Assembly: GCA_037127315.1 (NCBI GenBank)
Contig: JBBBDQ010001918.1
Coordinates: 5,484,501-5,548,500, forward strand
DNA: 64,000 nucleotides
Reading direction: 5' to 3'
DNA from: Ascarosepion bandense
Lineage: Eukaryota > Mollusca > Cephalopoda > Sepiida > Sepiidae
How positions within the stretch are numbered: the stretch's first letter is position 1; each line of letters starts with the position of its first letter. The notes beneath the pieces are model-generated. The model made no database searches. It was not told the origin of the DNA and saw only the letters and a program-made list of their open reading frames with translations. Shown here piece by piece: positions 1-11,282 of the stretch. A program made the position numbers and the translations under genes.

Positions 1-59
1 ACAGCTTACGATAGCTGTCTAATATCTATAATATGAATTATATAACGATCTATTAACAT

Positions 60-795
60 AAGTATATAAAAATATCTAATCTAAACTTATTTATAAATGA
101 AACTTTGTCTCTGCGTGTGTGTCTGTGTGTGTATCCCTTACCTATAGACTCCGAAACGGCTGAACCAATTTTCTTGAAAATTGACACAGTTGCACTATAA
201 GCGTCTGCGAGTGTTCTTAGCTAGGTTTTAAGTTGAGGTACCCCAGATAAATATCGAAAATCGATAATCGAAAAAATCGGGTTATAAAAGGAGTGGTTCG
301 ATTTTAATCAAATTTGATACACTCATAGACAAAGACATGATAAACGATATTCAGAAGTTTCAAGGTTGCAGTTCTTACAATAGTGCAGAAAATCGATAAT
401 ATATATAAGGCAATATGTGTGTGTGTCTGTTTATCTGACTGTATGTCTGTATTTTTTCAGCCCTTTTATTTTAGTTTTAGCTTTGGGTTTGGCTCTAAGT
501 TGGTATAATTGTAGTTCTTAGTTTCAGCCATGATAACATTTACTCCGTGGACTTATTTAACTTTCAAAATTCAGTTTACGACGAAAAAAACTTATTTGAT
601 ATCGATACTAGGAAATCAAAATTTGACTTACATCCATTCATTTTTCTTTCAGTCTACGGTTTCGCTTTAAGTGGAAACAACTATTGCTTTTTAGTCTTTC
701 CTGTCAATGTCCAAAGAGTCTGAGCTCCAGGACCATGGATTAGTTTTAAAGCTTTCATTACACCCGAGCAACGCCGGGCTATACTGCTAGTTATT
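60..795 (+). repeat. Dispersed repeat-like sequence with CCGAGCAACGCCGGGC end motif
   Basis: No reading frame of note. Two stretches look like pieces of dispersed invertebrate repeats: GACTCCGAAACGGCTGAACC near 149, and the self-complementary-looking CCGAGCAACGCCGGGC near 764. Similar motifs recur in many invertebrate repeats, but I cannot name the family. No target duplication was found, so the boundaries are approximate. Confidence 0.35.
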
Positions 796-1057
796 AATAT
801 TTATGATAATATTTTATATCTACAATAATATCAAAGAACTGCGTTATGGCCATAGATCGGGTTCACTTGCACGACACTTTCTTGAAGGTTAACATGTCAC
901 CTGTAGAAACTCACTGCAATCTGTGCACATGTTGGCCATGTCACGATATTAGTGAATAAATTTAGACCACTCAACCCAAGGAAGGACTGAAAATCCTAGA
1001 AAATGAACAGCCCACAAAAAAGTAAAGTATTATTCACTTCATGAATTTAATATGTGC

Positions 1058-1061
<4 letters not shown>
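796..1061. other. No gene seen
   Basis: AT-rich single-copy-looking DNA. I see no open frame, repeat or RNA-like structure. Confidence 0.5.

Positions 1062-1107
<46 letters not shown>
1062..1107. repeat. (TA)n microsatellite
   Basis: About 22 TA units directly upstream of a SINE-B copy. Both ends of SINE-B copies tend to abut TA runs. Confidence 0.95.
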
Positions 1108-1109
<2 letters not shown>

Positions 1110-1323
1110 GTGTACGCATCTCGCTATTAGGCGCGTATAAAGATAATATATGCGCTAAAATGTCTGCCTTCTTCCGCCGAGCGCCCATGGAGGTAGAGTC
1201 GCCGACTGACGCCAATTCGGGCGGGTTTTAATCCTGGGTTAAAGGGCAATCGGAGTCTAACCGTACTGATGGGCTGTGGTGCAGCGAAGCAAATCTGTCT
1301 GCGGATGACAATATATATATATA
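1110..1323 (+). mobile_element. SINE-B, variant 2
   Basis: This tRNA-derived SINE has a box A-like stretch around 1190-1203 and a box B-like GGGTTTTAATCCTGG near 1222. Its 3' part contains TACTGATGGGCTGTGGTGCA and runs into GGATGACA followed by a short TA run. It matches the copy on the minus strand at 32750-33018 better than the other SINE-B copies, so the two define a subfamily. No protein is encoded. Confidence 0.65.
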
Positions 1324-1504
1324 CTAGAAAAGATTTTACATTTTATACAATTTCATGGGTAATACGCATATTGCAGACAAACCTGCTCGACAGACCCAAA
1401 TGATACAACAATATAATATTAACTGTTCGGCTCATTTGGGTCTGAGTTTGCTGCGCAGTGCGTATTACCCATGAAATTGTATAAAATCTAAAATCTTTTC
1501 TAGA
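1324..1504. mobile_element. Foldback MITE, 181 bp
   Basis: Terminal inverted repeats begin CTAGAAAAGATTTTA and end AAATCTTTTCTAG, continue through TTCATGGGTAATACGCA, and resume inward with GACCCAAATGA pairing TCATTTGGGTC. Nearly the whole element can fold into one hairpin. There is no coding capacity. The flanks are TA-rich, which fits TA target duplication but cannot be proved there. Confidence 0.8.
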
Positions 1505-1604
1505 TTATATTACTCTGTTAAATTAAATAAATATATTTAACGTTAAGTTTTTTTTAGTTTGTTTCTATCTAAATTTACCTGAATTAAATACCAAATATTC
1601 AACG

Positions 1605-1640
<36 letters not shown>

Positions 1641-1665
1641 CTAAATATATATATAAATCTAAATG
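1605..1665. repeat. (TA)n with AATCTAA interruptions
   Basis: TA run followed by two near-identical short units containing AATCTAA. It lies next to repeat-X, as the other repeat-X copies do. Confidence 0.85.
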
Positions 1666-1699
1666 AATAAAGAACGAAGAAGATAATTGCAACGTCTGA

Positions 1700-1853
1700 A
1701 ATATTAATTTAAAAGAGTGCTCAATATAAAAATAGAGCAATTAATATTTATTATAAACTATACTTTAGAACGTGTACAAACTACTATCTACTACAGTACA
1801 TTTTGTATTGACATTGAAAGAACTATGTCTCACCAGGTAGTTAATAATAATGG
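1700..1853 (+). mobile_element. Repeat-X, short interspersed element
   Basis: It shares GTGCTCAATATAAAAATAG, an ACGTGTACAAACTAC-like centre and ATGTCTCA with 42915-43070, and with 38000-38165 in reverse. All three copies sit beside TA runs. The 42.9-kb copy contains a hairpin, which suggests a non-autonomous DNA element. The family is not identified. Confidence 0.55.
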
Positions 1854-1854
1854 T

Positions 1855-2060
1855 ATATATATATATATATATATATATTGTGTGTGTGTGTGTTTAAAAA
1901 GTAATGCCCTTTTTATTTATTAACTTTTATTGAAGAAAAATAATTAGTTTAATACGCCTTGTATATATGTATATTTGTGTGTGTGAGTGTGTGCTAAAGA
2001 GAGAGAGAATATATACCTATATATATATATATATATACACACACACATTCATACATATAT
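1855..2060. repeat. TA/TG/GA microsatellite cluster
   Basis: Short TA, TG, GA and CA runs separated by AT-rich sequence. No gene is seen up to 2426. Confidence 0.8.
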
Positions 2061-2426
2061 ATTAAAATAAGTTTCTGTGAGATTTTCCTCCTAATATTGC
2101 ATGACGTCACTGTAGACTATTTCAGACATTCAACTTTCTTACTGCAAATGAATTGTTCGGCTGTGCGGGAAAAGTTAGAGGATACAGTTCGCCTGTGATC
2201 CCGGAGGAATCTTTGCTTAAAAGGGAAAGGCAGAAGTATTAGTTTCACACATCTACCCAAGTCTCTGTTTTTGATGCTCCGGGCTTCCACTCTCGGATGC
2301 CATACTAATGTAATTAGTTAGAGTCTTGTTCTCCTTCTCGTGGGGAGGTAATGCTCCTAATGTACTTCGGGAGATCTGTTATCTCCATCCTTCTGAAGGC
2401 GGTCCTGGTATACCTCGGGTTGAGAT

Positions 2427-3078
2427 TCATTAACATACGTTTTCCATAGCGTTTAAAGATCGAATGTTTTTGCAAATTGGTGGTAATAGCGAATTGATGT
2501 TAATAGCGAATTGGTGGTAATAGCGAATTGGTAATAGCGAATTGGTGGTAATAGCGAATGGGTGGTAAAAACGAATTGGTTGAGATTTGTTAACATACGT
2601 TTTCCATAGCGTTTAAAGATCGAATGTTTTTGCAAATTGGTAGTAATATCGAATTAGTGGTAATAGGGAATTGGTGGTAATAGCGAATTGGTAATATCGA
2701 ATTGGTGGTAATAGCGAATTGCTAATAGCGAATTGGTGGTAATAGCGGATTTGTGGTAATAGCGAATTGCTAATACCGAATTGGTGGTAATAGCAAATTG
2801 GTGGTAATAGCGAATTGGTGGTAATAGCAAATTGGTTGGGATTCGTTAACATATGTTTTCCATAGCTTTTAAAGATCGAATGTTTTTGCAAATTGGTGGT
2901 AATAGCGAATTGGTGGTAATAGCGAATTGGTGGTAATAGCGAACTGGTAATAGCGAATGGGTGGTAATAGCAAATTGGTGGTAATAGCAAATTGGTGGTA
3001 ATAGCGAATTGGTAATAGCGAATTGGTGGTAATAGCGAATTGGTGGTAATAACGAATTGGTGGTAATAGCGAATTCTG
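2427..3078. repeat. Minisatellite, 14/17-bp units with higher-order structure
   Basis: Units GGTAATAGCGAATT and GGTGGTAATAGCGAATT alternate about 35 times. A longer spacer containing CATAGCGTTTAAAGATCGAA appears three times, near 2447, 2606 and 2863 (the last with CTTTTAAAG), which gives a higher-order unit. Long open frames on both strands are a by-product of the repeat and are not genes. Confidence 0.9.
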
Positions 3079-3744
3079 GAAGGAAGACGCCAATATAAAC
3101 CTCCCGTTCGCAGACAGACAGGACTTTTTTTATCACTGGGCGGATGTTGAAATGTTAGAGCACATCGGATAGTGCTTGACGATCAGGTCTAATTTATCTA
3201 CGTATTAATGAATATCTTTACGGATAAACATAAAATAGGTTGGTCAAGACATGGCATCATGAATTATCTAAGCTCGAATGCAGCACTGACGACGCCAAAC
3301 GGATGCAGGACTCAGTTTCTGCAATTGTTATGACATTTTATATATCTGGAGCTACTGTGTGAAGTAGGATCAGGTAATAATCACAAGAAGGTTATAACCG
3401 CCGTCCATGGATAAAGCAAGGTCGACTATGGGCGCTAAATTACCTCTACTAGAAGCATTTCTTTAGAATTTTCTGATGTCCAACAGTTTTATAATCCAGC
3501 ATCTTTTAGCGTTCTTATTATAATAGAACAGAAGATCCACCTGGACGATCCTGTTGGCACAATAATATCGGCGATAGCAATGACTTTATTTTAAAGGAAC
3601 TGGTCAAGTGTTCAGCTGCGTAGTGACCCTACGACCACAACCGGTCATGAATCTGGTGTTAATGATTACGGTGATTGGAATTTTCTAAGCTTTGCTTTGA
3701 AGTGGCATTAGGATCAAAACCTTCTGCCTAGTAAGATCGAAAGA
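3079..3744. other. No gene seen
   Basis: Moderate-GC unique-looking sequence with many stops in all frames and no recognised repeat. Confidence 0.4.
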
Positions 3745-3796
3745 GACATGATCGCCCAAGCATGTATCATGTATGGCATTTAACTGACTGACTTAT
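3745..3796 (+). mobile_element. SINE-A 3' end fragment
   Basis: Contains GACATGATCGCCCAAGCATG and then TTTAACTGACTGACTTA, the characteristic last ~50 bp of SINE-A. Confidence 0.75.
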
Positions 3797-3859
3797 CGAA
3801 TGTATTTAGAGGAAAGCATTAATCAACGTAACAATAATTGTCGAAACAGGTGGAAGAGC

Positions 3860-4308
3860 TTCTTTTCTACGTGTCGTGTCCATTCAGGATGTAGGCGGTC
3901 ATGGCTCTTCACATCTCTTTATTCCTTGTAGATCTTAATAAACCTTCTCCTGTTATCCTGCACAACCCCCTCCTCGTCATTCATCTGTTCATTTCTCTCA
4001 AGTATGTCACTCATTTTTTACACTGATCACTTCTTTCCTCTATCCGTCCCATGAGCATCAGATTCTCCAAACCCTCCTTCCTCACTCGATTTCTCAGAAA
4101 CTTCAGCTGCTCTTTCCTGATTTTAAGTATCAGTTTCCATTTTTTATCCATCCTCTTCAAAAATTTGACGTTGCTTACATGTTCGGTCCATGGTTTCGGT
4201 TTTTTTACAAGTCTGCCCTTTATTTTTTATAAGATTGTCTAGCATTTGCTGCCATATTGAAGGACAAACATCACATAATAATCCAATACACTCTTTCAGC
4301 AAAATCTT
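3860..4308 (-). mobile_element. LINE-R 3' end, decayed
   Basis: Read on the minus strand this matches the C-terminal region and 3' UTR of the RTE-like LINE best preserved at 60433-60915. The terminal block with the reverse complement of GTCCATTCAGGATGTAGGCG lies near 3878, and an FLRNR-like coding stretch is broken by stops. A short CTTCTTTTC at the left edge is the remnant of the (GAA)n tail. Confidence 0.65.
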
Positions 4309-4700
4309 CCTGTGCATCGCTACTATATTCAGCTTCTGGGGCGGAAGATTTTAGGAAAGGGAGGAAAGAAACGGTGTAGAAGAATCGTTATCCACATTCT
4401 AAGTAGTACTGAGAGAGAGAAAGAGAGAGAGAGAGAGTAAGAGAGACAGAATCAGAGTGAGAGAGTGAGAGAGATAGAATGAGAGAGAGAGAGTAAGCGA
4501 GACAGAATGAGAGAGAGATAGATGGATAGGGAGTGAGAGGGCGTATTTATTCATTTTTATTTAAGGTATCGGCTCGACACGAAAAATTGCAGAGCGGAGT
4601 TCGGATTCCAGTTGAGTTCAGTGCATTCACTTATGCGCAAATACAGTTGGGAAAGGTATTAATCCGTTTCTCCCCTAAAGTTATGGGGTAAATAATAGGG
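4309..4700 (+). repeat. Segmental duplication copy 1: spacer, GA satellite, SINE-A fragment
   Basis: A spacer with TTCTGGGGCGGAAGATTTT and TTATCCACATTCTAAG leads into GA-rich repeats (4411-4545), then GATGGATAGGGAGTGAGAGG and a 5'-truncated SINE-A (about 4563-4700, with GGTATTAATCCGT and a GTTATGGGGTAAATA CORE-like part). The same order recurs immediately downstream. Confidence 0.85.
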
Positions 4701-4714
4701 CAGAGTGTTCTCTT

Positions 4715-4830
4715 TCAACGAAATTTTCCTGTCGTTCTCTACTCTATTCAGGTTCTGGGGCGGAAGATTTTTGGAAAGGGAGAAAAAAACAGTGTAGAAA
4801 ATGATTATCCACATTTTAAATACATATAGC

Positions 4831-4879
<49 letters not shown>

Positions 4880-5769
4880 GCGAGAGAGAGAGAGCGAATA
4901 AGAGAGAGTAAGAGAGACCGAATGAAAGCAAGTGAGAGAGGTAGAATGAGAGAGAGAGAGAGTAAGAGAGACAGAATGAGAGAAAGTGAGAGAGATAGAA
5001 CGAGAGAGAGTAAGAGAGAGAGAGAGTGAGAGAGTGTAAGAAAGACAGAATGAGAGAGAGAGTGAGAGAGAGAGAGAGCGAGAGAGAGAGAGAGAATAAG
5101 AGAGAGTAAGAGAGACCGAATGAAAGCAAGTGAGAGAGGTAGAATGAGAGAGAGAGAGAGAGAGAGAGTAAGAGAGACAGAATGAGAGAAAGTGAGAGAG
5201 ATAGAACGAGAGAGAGTAAGAGAGAGAGAGAGTGAGAGAGTGTAAGAAAGACAGAATGAGAGAGAGAGAGTGAGAGAGAGAGAGAGAGAGAGGGAATAAG
5301 AGAGAGTAAGAGAGACCGAATGAAAGCAAGTGAGAGAGGTAGAATGAGAGAGAGAGAGTAAGAGAGACAGAATGAGAGAAAGTGAGAGAGATAGAACGAG
5401 AGAGAGTAAGAGAGAGAGAGTGAGAGAGTGTAAGAAAGACAGAATGAGAGAGAGAGTGAGAGAGATAGATGGATAGGGAGTGAGAGGGCGTATTTGTCCA
5501 TTTTATTTAAGCTATCAGCTCGGAACGAAACATTGGTGAGACGAGTTCGGATTCAGGTTGAATTCATTGCATTCTCCTGCGCGCAGATACCCTTGGGAAA
5601 ATTTTTGAATCCGCTTCTCCCTCCAGCTATGGATTAAATAGCAGGACTGATAGGGTTTTCTAGCCTTGGTTGGCAACGTCTACCGCAGAACATAATGACA
5701 ACGTACTGCGGGAAAATTTTCCGACCACTCATGTCTTTTTCCAATCATGATCGCCCAAGCGTGTATCCC
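4715..5769 (+). repeat. Segmental duplication copy 2 with expanded GA satellite
   Basis: Same order as copy 1, but the GA array (4834-5490) has grown. A ~200-bp higher-order unit containing GACCGAATGAAAGCAAGTGA recurs at 4916, 5114 and 5314. The trailing SINE-A (about 5505-5769) runs into the solo LTR. A 280-codon minus-strand frame rich in Ser and Leu is a repeat artefact. Confidence 0.85.
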
Positions 5770-5774
5770 GTATG

Positions 5775-6636
5775 TGTTACGTCGGGTAACAGAATTATGT
5801 GAAATAATACAAAACAACGTAATAGTATAAAAGTAGGTGTATTGACAGGAAAGAGAAGTATTTACAAGAGGTGAGGATTAGTAGAATACAGAACAAGGTA
5901 ATTAGTATACAGTATCGTTGTAGAGACGTGATAGATTGACTAGTAGAACACTTCCGGTGAATTTGGTTTAGGATCAGCTTTGAAATATTCTTAAAAGTAA
6001 GTTATAATTATGCTTTGATTTTATTTTGTTTTATTTTTTGTGGCTAATTTTAAAATAGTGTCATGGTTATTTGAACGTGTGTTTATCTTTTTTCAAAGAA
6101 ATTTCTTTGACCGGATTTTAAAACTTAGTTAACTCACCACCGTTACCTTTTTTTTTCTTCTTCTTCTTCAATTGGAGTAGATAGTCTAAACTATCGCCCG
6201 GTTCACACTCCACCCACGTCTATTGAACAGGTGTAGAGACTCATCCCTTGTTTCCTGTTTAGGATGTGGTTTCCGGTTTTCTCTTCCAATCTTCACTTTT
6301 TTTTTTCAATTGGAGTAGATAGACTAAACTATGGCCCGTTCACACTCCACCCACGTCTATTGAACAGGTAAAGAGGCTCATCCCTTGTTCCCTGTTTAGG
6401 ATGTGGTTTCCGGCTTTCTCTCCTCTAATCTTTTCACTCTTACGTAGGCCCCGCCACATTAGTGGCGTTACCGCCTTGCTCGGGGTGATATGATTAAAAA
6501 AAAATACCAGAAATACCCTCCTGACTCGCTCACTCGACTTCCTTACTCGACTTCCTCCCTCGAGGTATAATCACTACTATTTTATGTAGTCATTTGAATA
6601 GTCCATTTCCGAGGAAAGGTGGAGAGCGCCCCAACA
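5775..6636 (+). mobile_element. Solo LTR, interrupted by a dimeric SINE-E
   Basis: It starts TGTTACGTCG and ends GAGCGCCCCAACA, the TG...CA ends expected of an LTR. A 5-bp target duplication GTATG flanks it (5770-5774 and 6637-6641). The insertion site is inside SINE-A, whose last bases resume after the right duplication. Without the SINE-E insert the LTR is about 505 bp. It resembles the solo LTR at 61652-61987 at both ends and around GTCCATTT. No internal coding region is present, so this is a solo LTR left by recombination. Confidence 0.85.
6148..6504 (+). mobile_element. Dimeric SINE-E inside the LTR
   Basis: The left monomer (CAATTGGAG at 6169 to about 6297) lacks the LINE-like 3' tail. 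An oligo-T linker joins it to the right monomer (CAATTGGAG at 6307), which carries the tail with AGTGGCGTTACCGCCTTGCT and GATATGATT followed by oligo-A. TACC on both sides (6144-6147, 6505-6508) may be a short target duplication. Confidence 0.85.
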
Positions 6637-6641
6637 GTATG

Positions 6642-7460
6642 CTAATTAAATGTCTAATTAATGAGAGAGTGGCTTGCTTAATTTCTTTCTTTCTTAACCG
6701 CTGTCAGCTACAGTGGCATGAAAAAAATCATGGTTGTGTTTGCCAGAAAAAAAAAGATAGGATAGAACGAGAGGATATAGATTCAAGCATTTTCTTAGTG
6801 AGTAGGTACCAGACAGACGCCATTTGAACTCGATTTCATTTCACTCCAGAACGTTATGGGTGGTATAAAAGCAAATTTCACATGCGTTTCTTAAACGCTT
6901 TCTCCCAACATGATTAATCGCCGTTTCATACAAAGCGAAAATGCCAATGCGTATTTTTAATTATACCCAAACACACACGGAAGCAGAGAGACCCACAAAG
7001 CTATACACACTCACATACACACAAAGATATATACAAACACACACTCTTGCTTAAAAGACCAAATGCAAGAGAAAGCCATTCGGGTCGTGGATTTAAAGAA
7101 ATGTCCGGTCTCTGAGCGATGAAGGTCTACTAATCATAAGCCTATTGAGAGATACCCAACATTCGCGTACGTGCGACTTGACCACTGTCTAGCACGTTCT
7201 GGCTACTGGGACTGGTCACTTGAGTACAGGACTTAGCAACGGATGAGCGAACGATATCACTTGAGTTCTCTCACCTTGTCCTTGAGAAAGACGTAACGAT
7301 TACCACATGGCCTACCCCAAAATTACTGACCAAATATGTCCCGAGGCCACTTGCTAATTCTCTCATTCTTACTCAACAATATGTGAATATAACAAGGTAA
7401 ATGCAGTTTTCGGTGCACAGAAAAAATACGAAGTTATATCAGTAAGTTAACATCATATTG
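6642..7460. other. SINE-A remnant then gene-free DNA
   Basis: The first ~25 bases continue the SINE-A end. After that there are only short frames and CA-rich patches around 6970-7045, with no recognised element. Confidence 0.45.
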
Positions 7461-7461
7461 C

Positions 7462-7575
7462 GGATGTGCATTGTGGTGCAGTGGATATCGACACGGAACG
7501 ACAAATCGGGGAGCTGAGTTCGAATTCCAGTTGAGAAAACAGAGTATCCACTCAAATACGAGTATACCTAAAAAA
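7462..7575 (+). mobile_element. SINE-A head, 3' truncated
   Basis: Starts GGATGTGCATTGTGGTGCAG (box A region) and has GAGTTCGAATTCCAG (box B). The match to SINE-A fades after ~110 bp and is replaced by a microsatellite. Confidence 0.8.
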
Positions 7576-7585
7576 GAATGACCAA

Positions 7586-7586
<1 letters not shown>

Positions 7587-7665
<79 letters not shown>
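7587..7665. repeat. Compound microsatellite (CA)n(TA)n(AAT)n
   Basis: Three adjoining simple repeats directly downstream of the truncated SINE-A head. Confidence 0.95.
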
Positions 7666-7667
<2 letters not shown>

Positions 7668-7919
7668 CCGACTCTGTACGTATTCTAATCTTAAAATGTT
7701 ACACAAGAAACTTTTAAAGACCACGAATAACCAGCAGAATCTAACTCCGTTATTGTCCTCGGCTATAGAGCTTTGGACAAAGAGGGGAAAAAAAAGAAAA
7801 CTGCGTAGGACCGACAATACATACGGTTCTTCACAGTAAAGAAAAAAACCCTCTAACGGAACGAACCACCAGGAAAGAAAAGTGCTCGATACTAAACTAA
7901 CCAAAAAGTGTTAACAAAA

Positions 7920-7992
7920 AGGCAGTTACGCAGAGCAAAAACACACGAAAAAAATCGCAGAGCAAAAACACACGAAAAAAATCGCAAGATCG
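7920..7992. repeat. Short tandem duplication, ~27 bp
   Basis: AGAGCAAAAACACACGAAAA occurs twice in a row, the second copy starting about 27 bp after the first. Confidence 0.9.
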
Positions 7993-8040
7993 CCAAGACC
8001 TACCGCGGTTTCGCACAACGGCTCGTAGGATTTTTTTTCG

Positions 8041-8042
8041 TG

Positions 8043-8074
<32 letters not shown>

Positions 8075-8330
8075 CGGTAATCTGAATATAACTATGATTT
8101 TATATATGAAGATCGCTTATGTGAGGCGAAAGCTTAGAACAAACTTAATAAAAAATTATACATTTGTTGGAGAATTTTTGTCTTTATTTTCACCTGAAAT
8201 CAAAGCTAAAATACAATGTTTAGAACGGCTCATGATTAAACATAGTAGACATTCATTGTCTATTATTCATTAACAAAGTCGAATTATACACAAGTATATT
8301 TATCTTAACATCCATATATGCTTTTGTTCG
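8041..8330 (+). mobile_element. Single arm of a foldback MITE, with TA run
   Basis: After a TA run (8041-8068) comes about 190 bp with TTAATAAAAAATTATAC, GAGAATTTTTGTCTT and CATGATTAAACATAGTAGAC. This is the right arm of the inverted-repeat element at 26480-26830. The left arm is missing here. Confidence 0.7.
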
Positions 8331-8535
8331 TATCTTAATCTAAACAAACGTAAAAGGAAGACAACGTTATGAAATCTTACGAAAATGGTTACGAAATTGT
8401 ATTAAGCTACGTATTTATTTATATTTATTTGTTTTAACATTATTTTTAATGTCCGTTCATATTTGAGTAAATACTCTGTCTTTCTATATTTAAACAGTAA
8501 AATTATATTTATTGCCGGCCTGAATATTCAAGAAA
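8331..8535. other. No gene seen
   Basis: AT-rich, with stops in every frame. Confidence 0.4.
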
Positions 8536-8862
8536 TTTTGTAAGGACAATATCCATCTCAGCTTTTTTCTCGCACTCCCCGCTCCCTGTGGAATTCCCTT
8601 CCGTATACTTGCTTCTCCGGCAGCTAGAATATCCAAGAATTTAAATGTAAGGTCATCTCTTATCTCAATGACACGCATCCTTTCTCTCAAGCTCTTTTCT
8701 CCGTCCACTCCACTCTCATTACACCAGTATTCTCATCCTTCTCTTACCCACTTCCTGACACCCCCTTTAACCTGTCCCTCTTTCTCATCACTTTCCTTCG
8801 CACCAGTGACAGTTAAACTGCTTTGCGTGGGGTGAAATGATTTTTTAAAAATTGACGCAAGC
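8536..8862 (+). mobile_element. LINE-J 3' end
   Basis: Encodes the last residues of the LINE-J ORF (a phrase like FLDILA..RIFKFKCKV broken by frameshifts). The 3' UTR ends in TTGCGTGGGGTGAAATGATT and an A/T-rich run. Heavily 5' truncated, as is usual for LINEs. Confidence 0.75.
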
Positions 8863-9982
8863 ATTGTGTGTGAAATTGGGTAGATGGAAGTATTTGGGAA
8901 GCATTGATGATTGTGCTAGCACGATCTCATAAGTCATTGTGACCGAGGTTTTGAGCATGCTGGCTTTGATTACGCCAATTAATGCGCTCTCTGTAAGTAA
9001 AATCCACTCAGCTTGTTGTAGTATAAGCTTCAGGTGGGATCTGTCGGCGTAGAACAAACACAGACTCGCCTGAGTAAGCGTATGGGACAGGTATTTGCTG
9101 GCCGACCTGGTGGAGAGGAATACAAGCGGATAGCCATTATTATTATTATTCATAATATCAAGACATCCCTCTTTGTCCGAGGACGTAATGTCAATTTCAT
9201 TAATTTTCTATGTTTTAAAGTGCATTTAAAATATCTTTGTGGTACACTTATTTCAGTGTTCGTTTTTGTCTATGATTTTTAACTTTTTGTCTATGATTTT
9301 ATTAACTAGTTTTCTTTCATGAACCCCAGTAGGAAATTTGAAACCAGTTAGATTTATATCTAATAAGGTTTTTTTTTTCTATTATGTTTGCTTCTTCAAT
9401 GAATTTCCATGTGCTATCCTTATGTATCAACACAGTATCCCTAATACGGAATTTATCTCTCATATATACCTGATACCTATAAAATCGGATGCAGGTCTCA
9501 AGAGTCGTATCATGGATCATAGATACCTAAACGAGACGGGAGTCATTCACAAGGGGTGAGAAGTCGGCTCTTATCCGAACAAGATGTTGCAATAACCATA
9601 TATAAGTATGTACGGGTGTGCTCATATGTCAAGGTTGTATAGTATTTAATGAAAAATTTTTTCTTTCTGAGTTTTACTCCTGGGAACAATGTTGCGGCAA
9701 CTAAAATGAATTATGGAATTACATCATTGCTCAAGCTTCATTGCCCTTCTACTTGGCATACGTAACTCTATATACATGATGGATATCAATAGTTAAACCG
9801 ATTTTCTGCCAGAGTAGACCAAACGATTCCAAGTATCTGATGGTTCTTCTACGCCGATGGAAAGGCACTTCATTCTCACATCCTCCCCTTGCATTACATC
9901 TCCTTCAAATTTCCTAAAGAGCATATCTTTTATTACAAATGGTATCTACTCAAATTTATTTATCGTGTTCTTCAAAGAATAA
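8863..9982. other. No gene seen
   Basis: Only short frames. A CCATTATTATTATTATT patch lies near 9133. No element was recognised. Confidence 0.4.
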
Positions 9983-9990
9983 GGTTAATT

Positions 9991-10542
9991 CAGGGGTCGG
10001 CAACCTTTTGGAGAGTGAGGGCAAAAAAGCTATGTAGAATCATGGAGGAGGGCCAAACAGATATGGCTCTTGTGTCATGGAGAAGAACCATGTTATTAAA
10101 TATGTGAATAAGCTTTCTATGTGTTTGAAAAAAGCAAGGATTCAAAACAGTTTAATATCTGCGGGAAGCTTGTTAAAAAATATTACATCTTAAAAATAAA
10201 TGTTTCATAAATAAGTACTGAAAAAAAAATCCATTAAAATTATTTGAAAACACATTTATATTCATTTAAAAGTGCCCACTCACGAAAGCAATTTCACAGA
10301 AAAAGTGAAAGTGACGCCGTACGCTAATTTTGGCGATCCCTACAAATAAAAAATAAAAGTAAAACACATTCTCCAAGTTAAAAGAATTAATTTTTAAAAT
10401 TTACACGCAATATATTCAGACTATCAACTGTCACTTTGGTTTGGTTTACCTATATGAATATCGTGTCCAGATTAAGGTAGCGGGCCGGACGAGATTCATG
10501 AGGGCAGGATGTGGTCCGCGGGCCGAGGGTTGCCGACCGCTG
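9991..10542. mobile_element. hAT-type non-autonomous element, 552 bp
   Basis: The left end CAGGGGTCGGCAACCT mirrors the right end GGGTTGCCGACCGCTG. An 8-bp target duplication GGTTAATT lies immediately outside both ends (9983-9990, 10543-10550). CAGnGGTCGGCAACC-like ends and 8-bp duplications are typical of hAT elements. No transposase frame remains, so it must have been moved by an autonomous relative elsewhere. Confidence 0.92.
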
Positions 10543-10550
10543 GGTTAATT

Positions 10551-10904
10551 TATCTGCTAATTTCAAATAAGTATTCCTAATAACGTAATTTGTATTTGAC
10601 AAACTTGATGATTTACACAACATTATTGCAAAGTAGAGAAGATTGACAGTTTCGATGCAGGAACATTCGGCATACATTGCTTGAAGAGTTAGCGTTACTG
10701 CTGTTTGCAATCAAGAAGGGACAACTCAACACCGCCGACTAAGCACCCTGACAACTTAACACCAGATCATCTCAGCACCAGAAAAACAACATTTTTTATA
10801 TAACAAAATAAAAATAATTTATTAGGTATTAAAACATTAATAAATTAATATTTTTCTTTAAAAAAGGCATTATAAATATGAACATGTTTTTGTTTTTAAT
10901 TATT
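10551..10904. other. No gene seen
   Basis: AT-rich, with no recognised element. Confidence 0.4.
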
Positions 10905-11115
10905 TGTATAAAGTAAATAGTAAATGTCTATGTTTCTGAGATAAGGTAGGTTTTACAGTATTTACATTATTTGCACTATTGTCCTCATCTTTGTTGCCAT
11001 TTGTACGAACTTTCAGCCGTTGTACGCTCTGGCCTTCTTCAGGTGCTAAGAATTTAGAACCGAACTCTTTATTATAATCACTGGGGAATATGATCTTCAT
11101 TCCTTGCATAGTAGA
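10905..11115 (-). mobile_element. SINE-C, 3' two-thirds
   Basis: Read on the minus strand it has CACCTGAAGAAGGCCAGAGC, CAACGGCTGAAAG, GATGAGGACAATAGTGC and TAAATACTGTAAAACC, in the same order as the plus-strand copy at 29636-29995. Confidence 0.85.
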
Positions 11116-11282
11116 GTTCTTCTGGTAGTCATTGCGTGTTCATATCTATTCTGTGACTATTTTCCCTACTGTTTTGAATGTTACGTAGTAGCTTAAATAC
11201 TTTTTTAGAGAAGTAGCATTCATTCTAAACTCTACCGTACGATGCAAAATTTAGAAATCAACTGGAAATTTACATGTATATA

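Noticed and set aside
2453..3136. Overlapping 60-125-codon frames
   Set aside because: Same 14/17-bp minisatellite seen in different frames.
4659..5501. 280-codon Ser/Leu-rich frame on the minus strand
   Set aside because: It lies wholly in a GA satellite; an alternative frame gives the same composition and there is no protein family like it.
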